From Calliphora vicina (taxonomy: Eukaryota > Arthropoda > Insecta > Diptera > Calliphoridae), in assembly GCF_958450345.1 (NCBI RefSeq), contig NC_088780.1:153184726-153248725 (forward strand): DNA of 64,000 bases, written 5' to 3'. Made by a program: the position numbers and the translations under genes. Shown here in pieces: positions 1 to 11,894 of the stretch. Position 1 is the first letter of the stretch. The number at the start of each line of letters is the position of its first letter. The notes below the pieces were generated by a model. That model searched no databases. It saw only the letters and a list, made by a program, of their open reading frames with translations, and was not told where the DNA came from.

Positions 1-589
1 ACTTTAAACTTTTATTTTGTACTGTGCTTTATTACCCACCAGAGTCAATTGTAAATATTATTCCATTGCTATCAAAAATTTTAGGGTAAATTATGTTCAA
101 AATTTTTACTTATTTTTTTTGGAGCAGTCCGAAGTATATATGTACAACCATAACGCTGGCTCCAAAAAACCAGAAAACACAAAACCTGCATATATGCACA
201 TTTTTAAAGTCAAAGAGAGTAAAAGATTCTATAGCAATTACTGTAGGACAGTAGTCAATAAAATTCAAAATTTTATTCAAATATAATCATCCATTTCATT
301 AAAATTTTAACCATTTGTACATAACTAAGTTGCATTTTTATTAAATAACTAGTTGATCGCCACGGCATCGCCCAGTAGCATTTACTAATGTTAGTTCTTC
401 AAGTTTCTCCAACCCACATACACCTACCTGCCTCTTCTTATTTATTTGCAAATAAAATATCTAAATTTGTACAGCATACTTTAGGAACTTTTTTATTACA
501 GTTTACTGAACTCAAAAAAAATTCCGAGTTTTACCCGGAATTTTTTATTTAAAAAAAAAAATTTAAAATTTAAAATTTAAAAAAAAAAA

Positions 590-745
590 TTAAATAACAA
601 TCGAAAAAAAATTTTTTCCAAAAAATGAAAAAACAACTGGAAAAAAAATTAAATTTTGTTTACATAAAAATATTTAAAATTTTGAAGTATAATTTGGTGA
701 AGGGTATATAAGATTCAGCACAGCCGAATATAGCACTCTTACTTG
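590..745 (+). mobile_element. Helentron-like family A, 3' fragment
   Basis: Only the A/T-rich core, GGTGAAGGGTATATAA, a hairpin with one changed base (ATTCAGCACAGCCGAAT) and the end CACTCTTACTTG remain. Confidence 0.5.
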
Positions 746-900
746 TTATATATATAGATTGGTATTTTGCTCATTGCGAGCTAAACAATTTATTCTTAGG
801 ATTACATTCATAGTTCACTATTCTCGACTCTTCCCGACTAGACAAAAAACTGCATAACAATGTCATAAGTAAAATTTATAAGAACCTCATTTATATACTA

Positions 901-1348
901 GGCTGGGTCAATAAGTCCGCGACATTATGAATTTTCCGGCTCTTAACTGAAAAAAAATTTGAACAAGCTCTGTTATTTAGTTTGTATTTGACAGCCATTG
1001 ATGTTGTTGGCCGATCTGACATTGAAAGTACGAGAGATTGTGGAATCTCATATGTATCTCACACGGTTCAGTGGTTTCAATTTTGTATAATCACTTGGGT
1101 ATGAGGAAGCTTTCCGCAAGATGGCTGTCGCGTTTGTTCACAATCGGATGCAAAAATAATCGGTGGCAAAAATCCTTGAATTAGGCTAAGAAATGCTCCA
1201 TCTTCCATCCTATTCTCCAGATTTAGCCATAACCTCGACAAATCATATTTTTTAGAAGGGATACAAAATTGGAGAAAGCAAAAATAAAATAATTTTTTAT
1301 CCAAAAACCTGTGTTTCATTCAAAAAGGCACGGACTTTTTGACCCAAC
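901..1348 (+). mobile_element. internally deleted mariner element
   Basis: 448 bp flanked by TA. TIRs GGCTGGGTCAATAAGTCCG and, inverted, GTTGGGTCAAAAAGTCCG. The interior retains MRKLSARWLSRL, a mariner transposase motif, and a decayed HPILQI segment, with many stops and deletions. Confidence 0.75.
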
Positions 1349-2194
1349 TACTTATGTTAAAAATGTCTAAATTTCCTGAAAATATTGAACTGTCTAAGAA
1401 GTTTTAATCTTAAATAGCATTCAAAACTTAACAAAAAATTGCCATTTTCGGATTGTTGATTACCATTTTCTCTGAGACTAAATTCCATATCCGATCTAGA
1501 ACGCGATGTTCTAGATCGGCAATAAAGCTTAAAAATGTTGTTCTTGCTTCCATTTTTTGATAGCAATTAGTGGAAAAGATTGGTTTTGATGCTTTATTGC
1601 TTTAAATATGAAAGCAGTAAACATGGGATCTAGAACGTGACGAAAAATATAACGTTTTTGATTGTACAAACTGTGTAATGGACTGGGTGACGACTTTTTT
1701 AAAGAAATATGCACAGTAGACGCCGCTAGCGTCCACACCAAACAGTGACTTTATCGGGATGCACTAGACGCTCTTGGATGCACTAGAACACACATTTTGA
1801 TAAAACAATTTTATCATTTGGAACACAAATTGAATAAATTACAGCCAATTCGATAGATGTAGCCGCTATTAACTGTCAAATATTGAAAGATCCTTTACCT
1901 TAGTGGTTCCCTTATAATTTGTCCCAAATAACGCTTTGTTTCTTGCTTTTTTATTTTGGCACAAATACGGACTGATTTATTAATTTATGTTTTCGTGACT
2001 GGTGTCATACTGTCGTTTTATTTATTTTATTTTTTTAGAAGAAGAATACTGGAAATAAGGTATTAAACTTGAATATTTTCCATACATAATTTGTTTAACG
2101 TTGGTCGTTACGTTTTATGAAATGAGGCCCTTAGTTTCCAAATTATTCAGCTGTATTAATAAAATCACGCGTTCTGCGAGAAATGTTTTTTGCG

Positions 2195-2465
2195 CACTTC
2201 CTGTTAACTGACCGCTTAGGTCGTGTGATATCACGCCTGAATTTTTTCTTTGGAGTTAATGAAGAGCAATGCTGGAAAAAGTAATCGAGAATTGGATCTT
2301 CCATAATCACCCTATAGCAACGAATTTATTGAGAAATCATTTCGTTGACAAGCTAATTTCGCATACCGAAACTGTCAACTGGCCGCTTAGGTCGTGGAGT
2401 TAATGAAGAGCAATGCTGGAAAAAGTAATCGAGAATTGGATCTTCCATAATCACCCTATAGCTAT
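2195..2465 (+). pseudogene. Tc1/mariner-type transposase C-terminal scraps with local duplication
   Basis: Reading across frames gives WPLRS and CDITPLNFF-like pieces and MLEKVIENWIF, which belong near the end of a DDE transposase. A 66-bp block (2253-2318) is repeated exactly at 2397-2462. The motif VIENWIF recurs at 42060-42305. Confidence 0.5.
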
Positions 2466-2810
2466 ATACATATACGCATGTTAAAATAATAAAAGCATTT
2501 TTTTTTTTAAATATACACTTGCGATAGCGAACGTGACAAACTATAAAAATATAATGTTTAGTGCGATTGTTATAATCAGTAACTTTTTTTTATTCAAGTC
2601 ACTACATTTTTATTTAAATTAAATTTTCCGTCACATGATTAGAACGATCTCGGTGTACGGATAATAAATGATAATACAAGAACGCGACATAAAAATATTA
2701 ACAAAATCCAATGAGCTCGGTTTATCCTAAATTAGTAACAAAGAACATACTTTCAGTTTTCAGACCAATTTTCACATGATAGCAATTAAGATTATCTGGA
2801 AATACATTCA

Positions 2811-3038
2811 ATTCACAAGGTCTCCTATCGTGTCATATTGTCATTGTTCTAATATTTCACGACTCGGCGGCTCGGCTTTACCGACTCTTAGGCGTTCGAG
2901 GTAGGTCTCAGCTGATTGGTTACTATAACACAATAAACATAGGACATTTTGTGCTTGAAATACAATAACAACATTTTGAAACCATTGCGAAATATTCCAA
3001 CATTATGACTATTTCACATTATAGAAGACCTTGTGAAC
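2811..3038. repeat. inverted-repeat MITE, ATTCACAAGGTCTCC family
   Basis: Left end ATTCACAAGGTCTCCTATCG; right end inverted (AGACCTTGTGAAC). Related sequence recurs at 25845-25935, 47215-47300 and 54363-54464. Confidence 0.55.
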
Positions 3039-3039
3039 C

Positions 3040-4070
3040 GACCATACATGTATTATAAAAATTTAGGAAATAGTCCCATCTGCAATAATAATCTATAGAA
3101 AGAACAGTACTGAAATATAACTAGGCCCACTGTATTTCGACTTGTGCAACATTTAACATCGTGTTAGTAGCGTTAAAAGTATAAAGCAGGGCAACAACAA
3201 CAACAAAAAGAACACCAACTTTATCGCTATTTGTTGTTGGAAAAAATGCGTACAAAAGACGAACATTTTTTCGAAGAACTTTATTTTATTGTTTTGGACA
3301 ATGTTGTTTTTGGCTGCTACACTACACTACTTGCTGGCTGCTGCTCTTGAAGTTGTTGCTATTGTTATTGGATGGTATTGTTGCATAAATTAAAGCGCAA
3401 CTTTTCTTAAATTTACATTTTAAATTGTTTCTCAGACACACAAACATATTTTCTTCTGGTTTTTCAATTTATTTTTTTTTTATTATTTAATTTAACTCTT
3501 TTCAAGAGGCTATAAAAATAAATTTACCAGAATTGAACAAGTGTTGCATGCAACATAAGCACATAAGACTTTAAGTCAAGCAGTATGTCTGTCTGTCTTT
3601 CTGACAGTAACTGTTGGTAATTGTGTAAGTGTTTATTTAAGTGTAAGTGTGTGTGTATGTGTGTTTGTGCAGATCAAATAGATTTTCTTTATTTTTAATT
3701 TCATATAAACTCGTGCCACATGCACTTGCAGACTGAGTGTGCATATGTATTATATGTGAGCGGGTGGCTGTGTGTAAGTTGCCAAATTGTAGACCACGTA
3801 AAAGTACTTCAAGTCAAAAACTCAAATTTTGCAACTAGAAATAAATAATAAAGTTTATGGCTGTTTAACAACCAAAAAACTCCCCGCTGATTTTATATGT
3901 AAGTGCAACACACATCTACAATAGCTATTTGAACTCGCATTTAACCTCTTCTGTTTTGGTGGCTTAAAAATTCTTAAAGTCCTTGTATTTACAGAAAATA
4001 TTTAACAGTTGATTGTTGCTTTCTTTAACCAAAAAGCCACACACTTTATTGGTCTGCTAACCAGCATCTT
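3040..4070. other. non-coding stretch downstream of the acidic exon
   Basis: Probably intron of gene 2. It has CAA/TTG-rich runs at 3185-3390 and GT-rich repeats at 3625-3665. No exon could be supported. Confidence 0.4.
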
Positions 4071-4078
4071 CCACTTAC

Positions 4079-4534
4079 CTTCTTCATTTTCACGATATCT
4101 GTTGTATTTACCACTACTGCCCCCATCTGAAGTTGCTGTTGATGTTTGTTTGAAATTAAAACGTGCTGCTGTTTCTGTTGCACTCTTTTGTGTTACCTGC
4201 TGTTGCTCTTGACCGCCAAGCAGGTGTTCATTTTCATTTGATTCCAAAGCATCTTCTCTTACTTCATCATCGTCATCACCATCATCTTGGTGGATTTTCT
4301 TATTTACTCCTGTTGCTTTTGTTATTCCTCGTTGCTGTTCATTCTTAATTTGTTGGAGTGTAATTTGATTTGCTTGTTGAGCTTTGGAGTAGTCGTCATC
4401 ATACTTGTCGTCGTGTATTTCCCACTCTGTTGTTGGTCTTTGGGAGTTGTAGGCCTTTTGCGAATTTAACTCTTTTTCATTTGCAGCATCTAAGACTGAT
4501 GCTGTTGCGGCTGTTGTCGGTGGTGTTTCAAAGG
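4079..4534 (-). CDS. internal exon of an unrecognised acidic low-complexity protein
   Basis: Exon of 456 bp (152 codons' worth), phase 1 at both ends. Seen: a strong acceptor (TTTTGTCTG...TTTTCAG, AG at 4536-4535) and a consensus donor (AG/GTAAGT, GT at 4078). The product begins FETPPTTAATASVLDA and is rich in Asp, Glu, Gln, Asn and Thr. It has two acidic clusters (DDKYDDDYS and QDDGDDDDEVRED) and ends KYNRYRENEEG. No known domain, signal peptide or membrane segment is visible. The plus-strand frames opposite are Leu/His-rich shadows. Either of two short upstream exons (6413-6392 or 7221-7212) supplies an ATG in the right phase. The gene continues downstream of 4079, but no further exon could be recognised in 1-4078. 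It is separate from the SINA-like gene, whose frame stops at 27727. Confidence 0.6.
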
Positions 4535-4809
4535 CTGAAAATGAAAACAGACAAAAACAACACATTTCATATGAGAGATGGATGTAGAACTGACTTGGCT
4601 AATTGACTGAAACTGGCGACATTAAAGTAAGATGTTTTTAAAAGTGTTTTCTTGTTATGTATTCTTCCAGTTAAGAGTTGACAAGAGCTGTTTAACTAAT
4701 ACATGTAATTAAAATGTTGTTGATAGTCATCATTGGTAGGAATTTTAGAAAATTGTAAGTAATTATGGTGAGAAACTATCTCAATATGGGCATAAAATAT
4801 AAAAGATAA

Positions 4810-5513
4810 ACTAATTCGTTACGCAAAAGGGCAAGTGCCAAAGTACTAAGACAAGCTCTATACGAGCAACGCCTTGGTACTAAAGTTCTTACTGCTCCCC
4901 GGGGTAGTAAAAGCTTTTGGTCATTCGTTAAAATAGTAAAGGATAATACTAGTTCCTTAATTCCGACTCTTTTCAAGGATGAACAAACATTTACTGACCC
5001 GGTCGATAAAGCTAACCTTTTAACTGAATTATTCGCAAGTAATTCTCAGTTGCCGGAAAGTGATCAACCACTGTCCGAACTCGAAAGAATATTAGTGACT
5101 ATGCCAAATATATTCTTTCGAGTTCGTGCTGTAAAAAGGGTTTTATCGGATCTTAACGTAAATAAGTCTCCTGGGCCAGATGGCATACCAGCGCTGGTCT
5201 TGAAGCAGTGCTCTTCAACATTAGCTCGCCTATTAGCTAATCTTTTCAGCATTTCTTACCGTTCCGGCGTATTTCCTGTATGTTGGAAAGTTGGAGATGT
5301 CACGCCAAATTCCTTAAAAGGGAGAGGCTAATAACACTGAAAATGACCGCCAATAGAAATTTGTTCTGCACTTTCCAAAGTTATGGAAAGTATGGTAAAC
5401 TACCATCTGGTCAACTATTAAGTGTCTAACAGTTTACTTAACGACCGGTAGTATGGCTTCCGTAGAGGACGCTCTACGGTTAAAACAACTCTTTTTACCT
5501 TAGCCTTAGTTTA
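4810..5513 (+). pseudogene. jockey-like non-LTR reverse transcriptase fragment
   Basis: An open stretch runs to a stop at 5331 and translates to a region upstream of the RT (PRGSKSFWSFVKIVKDN), then the RT motif NKSPGPDGIPALVLK and SGVFPVCWKVGDV. After a frame break, remnants such as YGFRRGRSTV follow to about 5513. The motif order is that of the jockey/CR1 group of LINEs. It lacks the endonuclease, the catalytic YADD block and the 3' end, so it is dead. It lies in plus orientation within gene 2's first intron. Confidence 0.75.
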
Positions 5514-5726
5514 GTTAATTTTTTTTTGTCAACAAATTTTTTTTCCACCATTATTTTCTTTCAATATTTTTTTTGTTATTTAATTGAAATAGGTACCTTT
5601 TTTTCTAAATTGGTATTTCAAAATCAGTAAGTTGATGTTCCTGTTACACTGGGTGCACACATCTTGACATTTATGGATTTTCGATTCCAAATTTCATTAT
5701 TTGTTATGAGAATTATTTATTTTTAT

Positions 5727-6330
5727 TGTTACGAAATTGTACTTGAATTCAAATATAACGATTTTAAGGGCTGATTTAAAAGTAGCATAATGCTTTCAAA
5801 TAACAGTGCTGTAATAGCAAACTGTAACATATCTGTGGGCATTATTAAATAAAAGCTTTCAGTTGCCCATTGATCGTAAGTTAGCAACGCTGCTTGAATT
5901 CGAATATTCAGTTAAGGAACATTGTAGAAAGTACACCACAGATGGCGTATTATCTAGAATATTCGAACTTTGACAGTTAATGAACAATCTAGAGTGCAGA
6001 TGGCAGTATTATAAATAGTGGCAGAGGTTGCAATCGTTAGTGAGTTTATCAGAGACGCTTTTCGAATAAACATCATCTGAGTGACTTAAAGTGTGTTGTG
6101 TTTTTCAAGTAAATTCGTGTACATTATAAATTGTGTCTGTAATTCTGAGAATTTATAAACCTGTATAAAAAACATTGAGTGGCTATTTAATTCTGTGGTT
6201 GTTGTACATTTTAAATAAATAAAGAGTTGTTACAATTTTTAAACTACTAAACGGCTTTTATTTGCAATCAAAAGTATCCAGTTTATTTAAAGGAAATAAA
6301 CAAACGTTTTGAAAAGGTTAAAACGTAACA
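5727..6330 (+). mobile_element. solo LTR, copy 1
   Basis: 604 bp, TGTTACGAAATTGT to ACGTAACA, so it begins TG and ends CA with a short inverted TGTTACG/CGTAACA. A TATA box TATAAA at 6010-6015 and an AATAAA signal at 6214-6219 fit U3-R-U5 order on the plus strand. Flanking tetramers are TTAT and ATAT. It is nearly identical to 12337-12938. No internal retroelement genes adjoin it. Probably Ty3/gypsy-like; this is inference. Confidence 0.75.
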
Positions 6331-6391
6331 ATATGTACATAATTCTAAATAAATAAAAACGAATGTAAAATTCACATCACTAACCACTTAC

Positions 6392-6413
6392 TGGCATCAA
6401 TACGAATATCCAT
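6392..6413 (-). CDS. candidate first coding exon (MDIRIDA) of the acidic-protein gene
   Basis: Seen: ATG at 6413-6411, seven codons (MDIRIDA), one extra base, then a consensus donor GTAAGT at 6391-6386. It ends in phase 1, exactly what the acceptor at 4534 needs. The joined codon is ACC (Thr), giving MDIRIDAT followed by FETPP. The ATG context (TACAATGG) is reasonable for a fly. The intron would be 1857 bp. Evidence is phase and splice consensus only, since a 22-base exon has little coding signal. Confidence 0.4.
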
Positions 6414-7211
6414 TGTATATAAAAAATTAATGAATTCGCCCATATTAGCCTGAATTTGCCACCGACATCGCCTGGTATATAAATTTGCCATGACTTACAT
6501 GCACAAACATGTGAATTAATAAACAAAAAAATATAAACAATAACAAACAACATTGATGCAAATGAAGGAGAATAGTAAATACCGTTATGAAAGAGTGGTT
6601 ATTAAACATCTTCATTCTTCTCTCATTACTTACTGCTTTATTAATTCCTTCGTAAATTTGTACATATTCATTTAGTATTTCGAGATTTATTGTCAAATTC
6701 GTATGTTTTGTGAAACTTCTTTAAGAAGTTAAATAAAAAATGTCGTGTTTATAAAAATAATGATTTAAAACAATGTTTAAGTGTTATTTAAAAAGTGTAG
6801 AGTGCAATTTTATTTGAATACCTATAAAATAAGTAGTTATTATAAATTTAATGGTTTAAACTTTAAAGAAATAACAAATATTATACAAATACGATATGAT
6901 GTGATTTCATTGAGTTAAATGGTAACTGTTAGTTTTTATTGTAAAAAGTGGTATGTTATTGAGGGAGTACCTATTAAGGAAAACTGATTGAAAACAGGTA
7001 AGTTTTGATTTATTGTTGTAGGATTTAATAACAAGTAGGATTTCAAACATAAAGGTTCCTAGCAAAAAAAAAAAATCAATCAAAACAAAGACGGCAACAT
7101 ATAGGTGATGTTATAATCGTAACTAAATATGTATTACAAAACCGCTTAAATGTATCAATAATTATAAATAGGTTTTTAAAAACTCAATATAGGAATACAA
7201 TTGATACTTAC

Positions 7212-7221
7212 GATTACTCAT
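7212..7221 (-). CDS. candidate alternative first coding exon (MSN)
   Basis: Seen: ATG at 7221-7219, three codons (MSN), one extra base, then donor GTAAGTATC at 7211. It also ends in phase 1 and would splice to the acceptor at 4534 (joined codon CCC, Pro). The ATG is preceded by the same AATACA context as the 6413 candidate. Two alternative promoters feeding one common exon is a familiar insect gene layout. At ten coding bases, chance cannot be excluded. Confidence 0.25.
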
Positions 7222-8278
7222 TGTATTAGACAATTCTTGTTTTCCTTTAGCGTAAATAGAAAATTACGCTCAAAATTTACACACTAGAGAACTAAAATTA
7301 ATTTTAACACTCAAATAAAAAAAGCACTATTTTATTTAATGACGACGAAAACTAACAACAAAATCTAGGTATTTCATTCTCTTTAAAAAAGAGTTTGTTG
7401 AATCACTTTATGATTTTTTTAAGTTAAAAACAGCTGATTTTCTATAAACACTATCAAAAACACTTCTAGTATTAAATAATGTTAACAAAACGGCAGCAAC
7501 AAAATTTTCTGGAATTTTTCACTAAAATATCACGTTTTACTTGGTAATTTCTATTTTGTTCCACCTCTTGTTTGACATAAAAAAAACCTTAAATTTTTTT
7601 CATTAATTCTAATTACATTGCGCGCATTTTGTAGCTGCTAATGCTTTTTTCTTCTTTTATTTTAATAAACACACTCGCATTTTAATTAAAACTAATTGCT
7701 CAGGGACAGAAAACAAAACTATTTGTACTCTTTACGCAAATTCTTTTGCTACAAGTTTTTAATTTATATAAAAGAAAATAAACGATTTTATTCTTTCTTT
7801 CTTTTTGTTTTGTTTTCTTATTTATTTGTACTTTAGCTTTTTGTTGCTATTTAATTGTTTTGTTTTACTCTTGAGCAGTCTGCTGGATGGATGATTAAAA
7901 ATGCCACTCAATTTGCAGAGAAATAAAACAAAAAAAACACTCAATTTTGATTTTTACTTTATTTTACAACTCAATCTATATTGTAAACAACTAGAAATTA
8001 TATTTGGTCAAAATAAAAATGAAAGCATACTTTAGGGAGGCAATTGTCTAGTCTAGATTATAAAATATGTATGGGTAGGTATTTAACTTATTTATAGTTT
8101 ATTTTAATATAAAGTTTTTGTATTTCATTTAATTTTCTTTCAATATTTTATTAATGAATTTATATTTTTCCAGGATTCTGTTTATTTTATATTTTAAAAT
8201 AACCTGTCGTTGGCAGATTTTTAAATTAATTTCCTTTTATTATTATTATTATTTTTTTCTATCCGCTTTTTCAACAAA

Positions 8279-8305
8279 TTTTTATTTCACATCATCATCA
8301 TCATT
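8279..8305. repeat. ATC/ATT triplet microsatellites
   Basis: CATCATCATCATCAT here, with TTATTATTATTATT about 45 bases upstream. Other simple repeats: TTA triplets at about 36079 and ACAC at about 40305. Confidence 0.7.
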
Positions 8306-8866
8306 TGGTATTCACTGAGTGCCTACAATGCTGAATTTTTTTTTTTAATAAGTCTATAGTATTTATGAATGTACCATGCAAATCCCAGAACAGCTATAAG
8401 CGCAATTGCAATATGTGTACATATATTTTTTTAAATACTTGATGTTTTGTTGTAGGACTAAAAAAAATATGAAAAAATAATAAATATTTATTTAGCTAAA
8501 TATAAGGTATTTTCATATTTTTAAATGATTTGAAAATAATTTGATTGAAATTCGTGAAGAAAAACCTGTGTGCATATATCCATATCCTTCAACTGAATCC
8601 ATCGTTGAAGGCTATGGGTATGTGAAGTAAGAAAAATCAGTTATTTTGGAGAATCGTTGAAACTGAATTAAGTTAGCTTGTATTTTTTCCAAATGGTAAT
8701 AGAATAATATGAATGATTTAGAATACATTATAATAACAAAAACTAGAACATTTAGTCTAAATTAAAAATTTCGATAAAAACTAGGTTAAATTCGAAAGAC
8801 CCTAGGGTAATCCCTATTAGAATATTTTACGCATTATCTATTTTAAAGCTATCCTTGTGTAGATAC

Positions 8867-10192
8867 TAGGGTATTCGAATTATTCGATTTTTCTCTTGTT
8901 CGAATAAAACGAATAAGTCGAATAAGAGATTTTAACTTGTTCGAATAATTCGATCACACGTTTAAAATTAATCGAATTATTCGAATAATTTAATTTTTTT
9001 TTTAAAAAGTAAAGATGTCGGTTTTTTAATATTTTATTGTTAAAGAAAAACAAAAAATAACGTTAAAGTTAAAAATTCAAGTACTGATAACGTTAAAAAA
9101 CATTCGAAAACAAAGTCCATCATTAAATTTACATCAGAAATATTCTGATCAGATTAACTCCCGAACCTATCTATGCTTTAACAAATTTGAGCTCGTTGGA
9201 CATGATCCTGAATTCAAATACAATATAAACGTATTAAGAACTTTTTTATGTCGTTCATTAATTCGGGTTTTAAAATGAGTAACTAATTCTTAAGTAAATG
9301 AATTATTCACTTTATCTAAATTATTTATAACAAATTGCATTATATCCTCACTTGTGTTCTACCATTGTTACGAATCTTTGCAAATGTGTCTAAAGTTTGA
9401 TATCAAATGTGGCTAATTTTAAGTCAGACAGTGCATGATTGACGCATTTACAAATACGCAAAAAGTTTATTACCATGTTAGGCAAAAATGTTCAACGATG
9501 TTCAAAATCATGTATAAGACGAACTCCATGCTTTTCTTATAACAAATCGTTAGTTTGCAATATTTGTGTTTATCATTCGATTTATTAAATATTTTGCAAC
9601 ACTTACGTATGCGGTTAATAACATTACTTAAATATATTTTAAGATCATGGCCTTTGTCTATTTCAACGTTGTCATTATAAATGTCATCCTCAATATCACT
9701 TTCGACGACCGTTTCAAAATCACATTCTCCCTCACATTCAACTCCACTTTAATCTAAGTTAATATTTTGATTATTAATTGCGATTCTTTTAATATTTCAC
9801 CAGCTAAATAACAAATATTTTATTCCGTACCTTTTATTTTCATTGGTTCAAGTCCTAAGTTAAAAATTTTTAAAGATTTGTTTTTAGAATTGTAATTTCT
9901 TGCAGTAATATTCATATACATACAGTGATCGAAAGTCCCTTTGTCTTTAGTTTTTTGTCGAATTTTAGAAACAATTCAATGTGAGTCATTATTAATTATT
10001 TAAATTTGGAATTATGAAAAATTTTAAGCAATTTAATAAATTTAAATATTTATGAACATTTATTCGATTATTCTACATAAAATTTTTCGAACTATTCATT
10101 ATTCGAAAATGGCCATTTTTAAATTGTTCGAATAATTATTCGTAAAAAATTATTCGATTAATCGAACGATCATTAGTCGAATGAATACCCTA
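8867..10192. mobile_element. non-autonomous hAT-like element, ATTCG family, copy 1
   Basis: 1326 bp. Starts TAGGGTATTCGAATTATTCG and ends with an inverted TAGGGTATTC. It is flanked by a perfect 8-bp duplication GTAGATAC (8859-8866 and 10193-10200). Both ends carry many copies of ATTCGA/AATTATTCG within about 120 bp. The interior is shared with 23435-24785 and has no long ORF. The 8-bp duplication and the TAGGG end point to the hAT superfamily; this assignment is inferred, since no transposase is present. Confidence 0.75.
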
Positions 10193-10356
10193 GTAGATAC
10201 CTTTCAAATGAATATAAAAGCACTATAAGTTCCCTAAGAAACTTTGTTGTTGCTGGGTTGGCAGCCTTTGGCCGAAGATTTCCGGGTCATTCCGGCTGTC
10301 GCAAATAATAGATTTTCGGTCAAAAAAATACGAAAATTTAACATTTTATCAATTTG

Positions 10357-10924
10357 TATACCCTTCACCATGAGTGGCAAGGGTATATATATGTTTGTCA
10401 TTCCGTCGTTATATGGATCGTTATAGTTAGCGGAATCGATATAGCTATTTCCGTCTGTCTGCCTGTATGTTGAAATTAACTTTCCAAATCCCCTAAATAA
10501 CTTACATACAAGACTGATATCGGTTTCTATTTGAAATCGAAATGACTGAGATATAAGCAAAAACAAACGACTACCTCGATTTTGGATCCACTTTTTAATT
10601 ATATCTGGATTACTAAGTCATAATATAAGCAATATAGAACTCTAATGATAGACATTTCAAACGCCTTTCCAAAGACGTATATATCGCTATAGTTATGAGT
10701 CAAAATCGGGAAAAACTTTTTTTCACAGAAAATTTTTTTTAGCACAAATATTTTTAATCTTTATTTTAAAGCAGACGCGGGTCCCGGTTAACCATTTGGG
10801 GACGAAGAAAATTTTGTTGTACATTTTTGTCCCCCTTTCATATCCTACACCACCATAGAGGGTAGGGTATATAGGATTTGAGCAGATGTTTGTAACGCCT
10901 TGACCGACCATACTTTCTTACTTG
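10357..10924 (+). mobile_element. chimeric Helentron-like element (family A body, family B end)
   Basis: Begins as family A (TATACCCTTCACCATGAGTG). From about 10845 it carries the family B 5' end (CCTACACCACCATAG), followed within about 60 bp by the B 3' end (TTGACCGACCATACTTTCTT, then ACTTG). ORFs here are repeat-derived. Confidence 0.6.
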
Positions 10925-11189
10925 TTTTTGGTTAAAATTAATTTTCCGAAGGTCGATGTTATATTACGGAACCAAATATATATCAGAATTGGAGATATAT
11001 ATAATCAAGAACGCGACATTCGTACGCTTTTGAAGTACAAAATAAAATTATTGTAAATTAAATGCAAAAATCTGCGAATTGTATATCCTAACATTTTTAT
11101 GTTAATGTTTAAGACATCTCATGCCCCAGCTATATGCTCTCGTACGCAGTTGAAGATAATTCATATAACTACTAGAAGATGGTGCTGTG

Positions 11190-11430
11190 TATATAAATTG
11201 TAATAGTGAATTTTGAGTGAGTTAGTGTATTGTTGGCTCTATTAGATTTAACATCAACTGTATTACCAGTGTGTTTTTAAATTGTGTAATACAAGTTTGT
11301 GTATTAAAAGAGAGTGACAATTTAAATTGTTGTGTTAATTCAAATAAATAAAGAGTTGTTACAATTTTTAAATTACTTATAGTTTTTATTTGCAATTAAA
11401 AGAATTAGGTTTATGTAAAGGAAATAAATC
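11190..11430 (+). repeat. fragment related to the 3' half of the LTR family
   Basis: Shares AATAAATAAAGAGTTGTTAC and GTTTTTATTTGCAATTAAAAG with the two LTRs. Upstream sequence is diverged and the ends are not definable. Confidence 0.45.
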
Positions 11431-11761
11431 AATATTGTGTATTTTTTAAAATCAATCTAAGGTTTTTCAAAAACTTTCAGTTTAACCATTGTGTATTAAT
11501 TTCAAAAAAAAAAAAAAAACATTAACATACACATACATATGTATAAGTATTTTATTAAATTATTTACAATATCCTTGTAACCTAAATTGTTGTTCAGTTT
11601 ATTTAATTATTGGTAAATAAATAATAAATAGTTGCATACAAATTAAAAAACATTTAAAATTTTATTAAAATATGTATGCAGTTAATCAAATTGCAAAAAA
11701 AAAATTTTAATAATAATAAAAAACAATAAATTACTAAATGAATTAAAATGCATTCATACAT

Positions 11762-11894
11762 TAGGGTAACCGCAATTCGATATAACATTTCCAAAATTAT
11801 TTGTTTCGATGGTATATTTGTTAAGGTTTTTCTGATATTTGTTTCAAAGGCAGTTTTGCCATCATTTTAAAGGTCTTTTGGCGTTAACACCCTA
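11762..11894. mobile_element. short TAGGGT-family MITE
   Basis: 133 bp, TAGGGTAACCGC to GTTAACACCCTA. Flanks TCATACAT and ATAGACAT share only 5 of 8 bases, so the call rests on the ends. Confidence 0.4.

Larger units (their letters stand above)
6420..8860. other. AT-rich stretch around the candidate first exons
   Basis: Apart from the ATG exon at 7221-7212 nothing coding is seen. If those first exons are real, promoters of gene 2 should lie here. No convincing core promoter could be picked by eye. Confidence 0.3.

Noticed and set aside
17..286. 89-residue ORF at the left edge
   Set aside because: No domain, AT-biased composition and no splice or start context beyond chance.
4009..4606. Overlapping plus-strand ORFs rich in Leu, His and Val opposite the acidic exon
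   Set aside because: They are antisense shadows of the CAA/GAT-rich minus-strand exon, which has strong splice sites on its own strand.
10234..10566. 110-residue minus-strand ORF
   Set aside because: Lies within a family A Helentron-like repeat; the same sequence recurs at 49649-50071 as repeat-derived ORFs.
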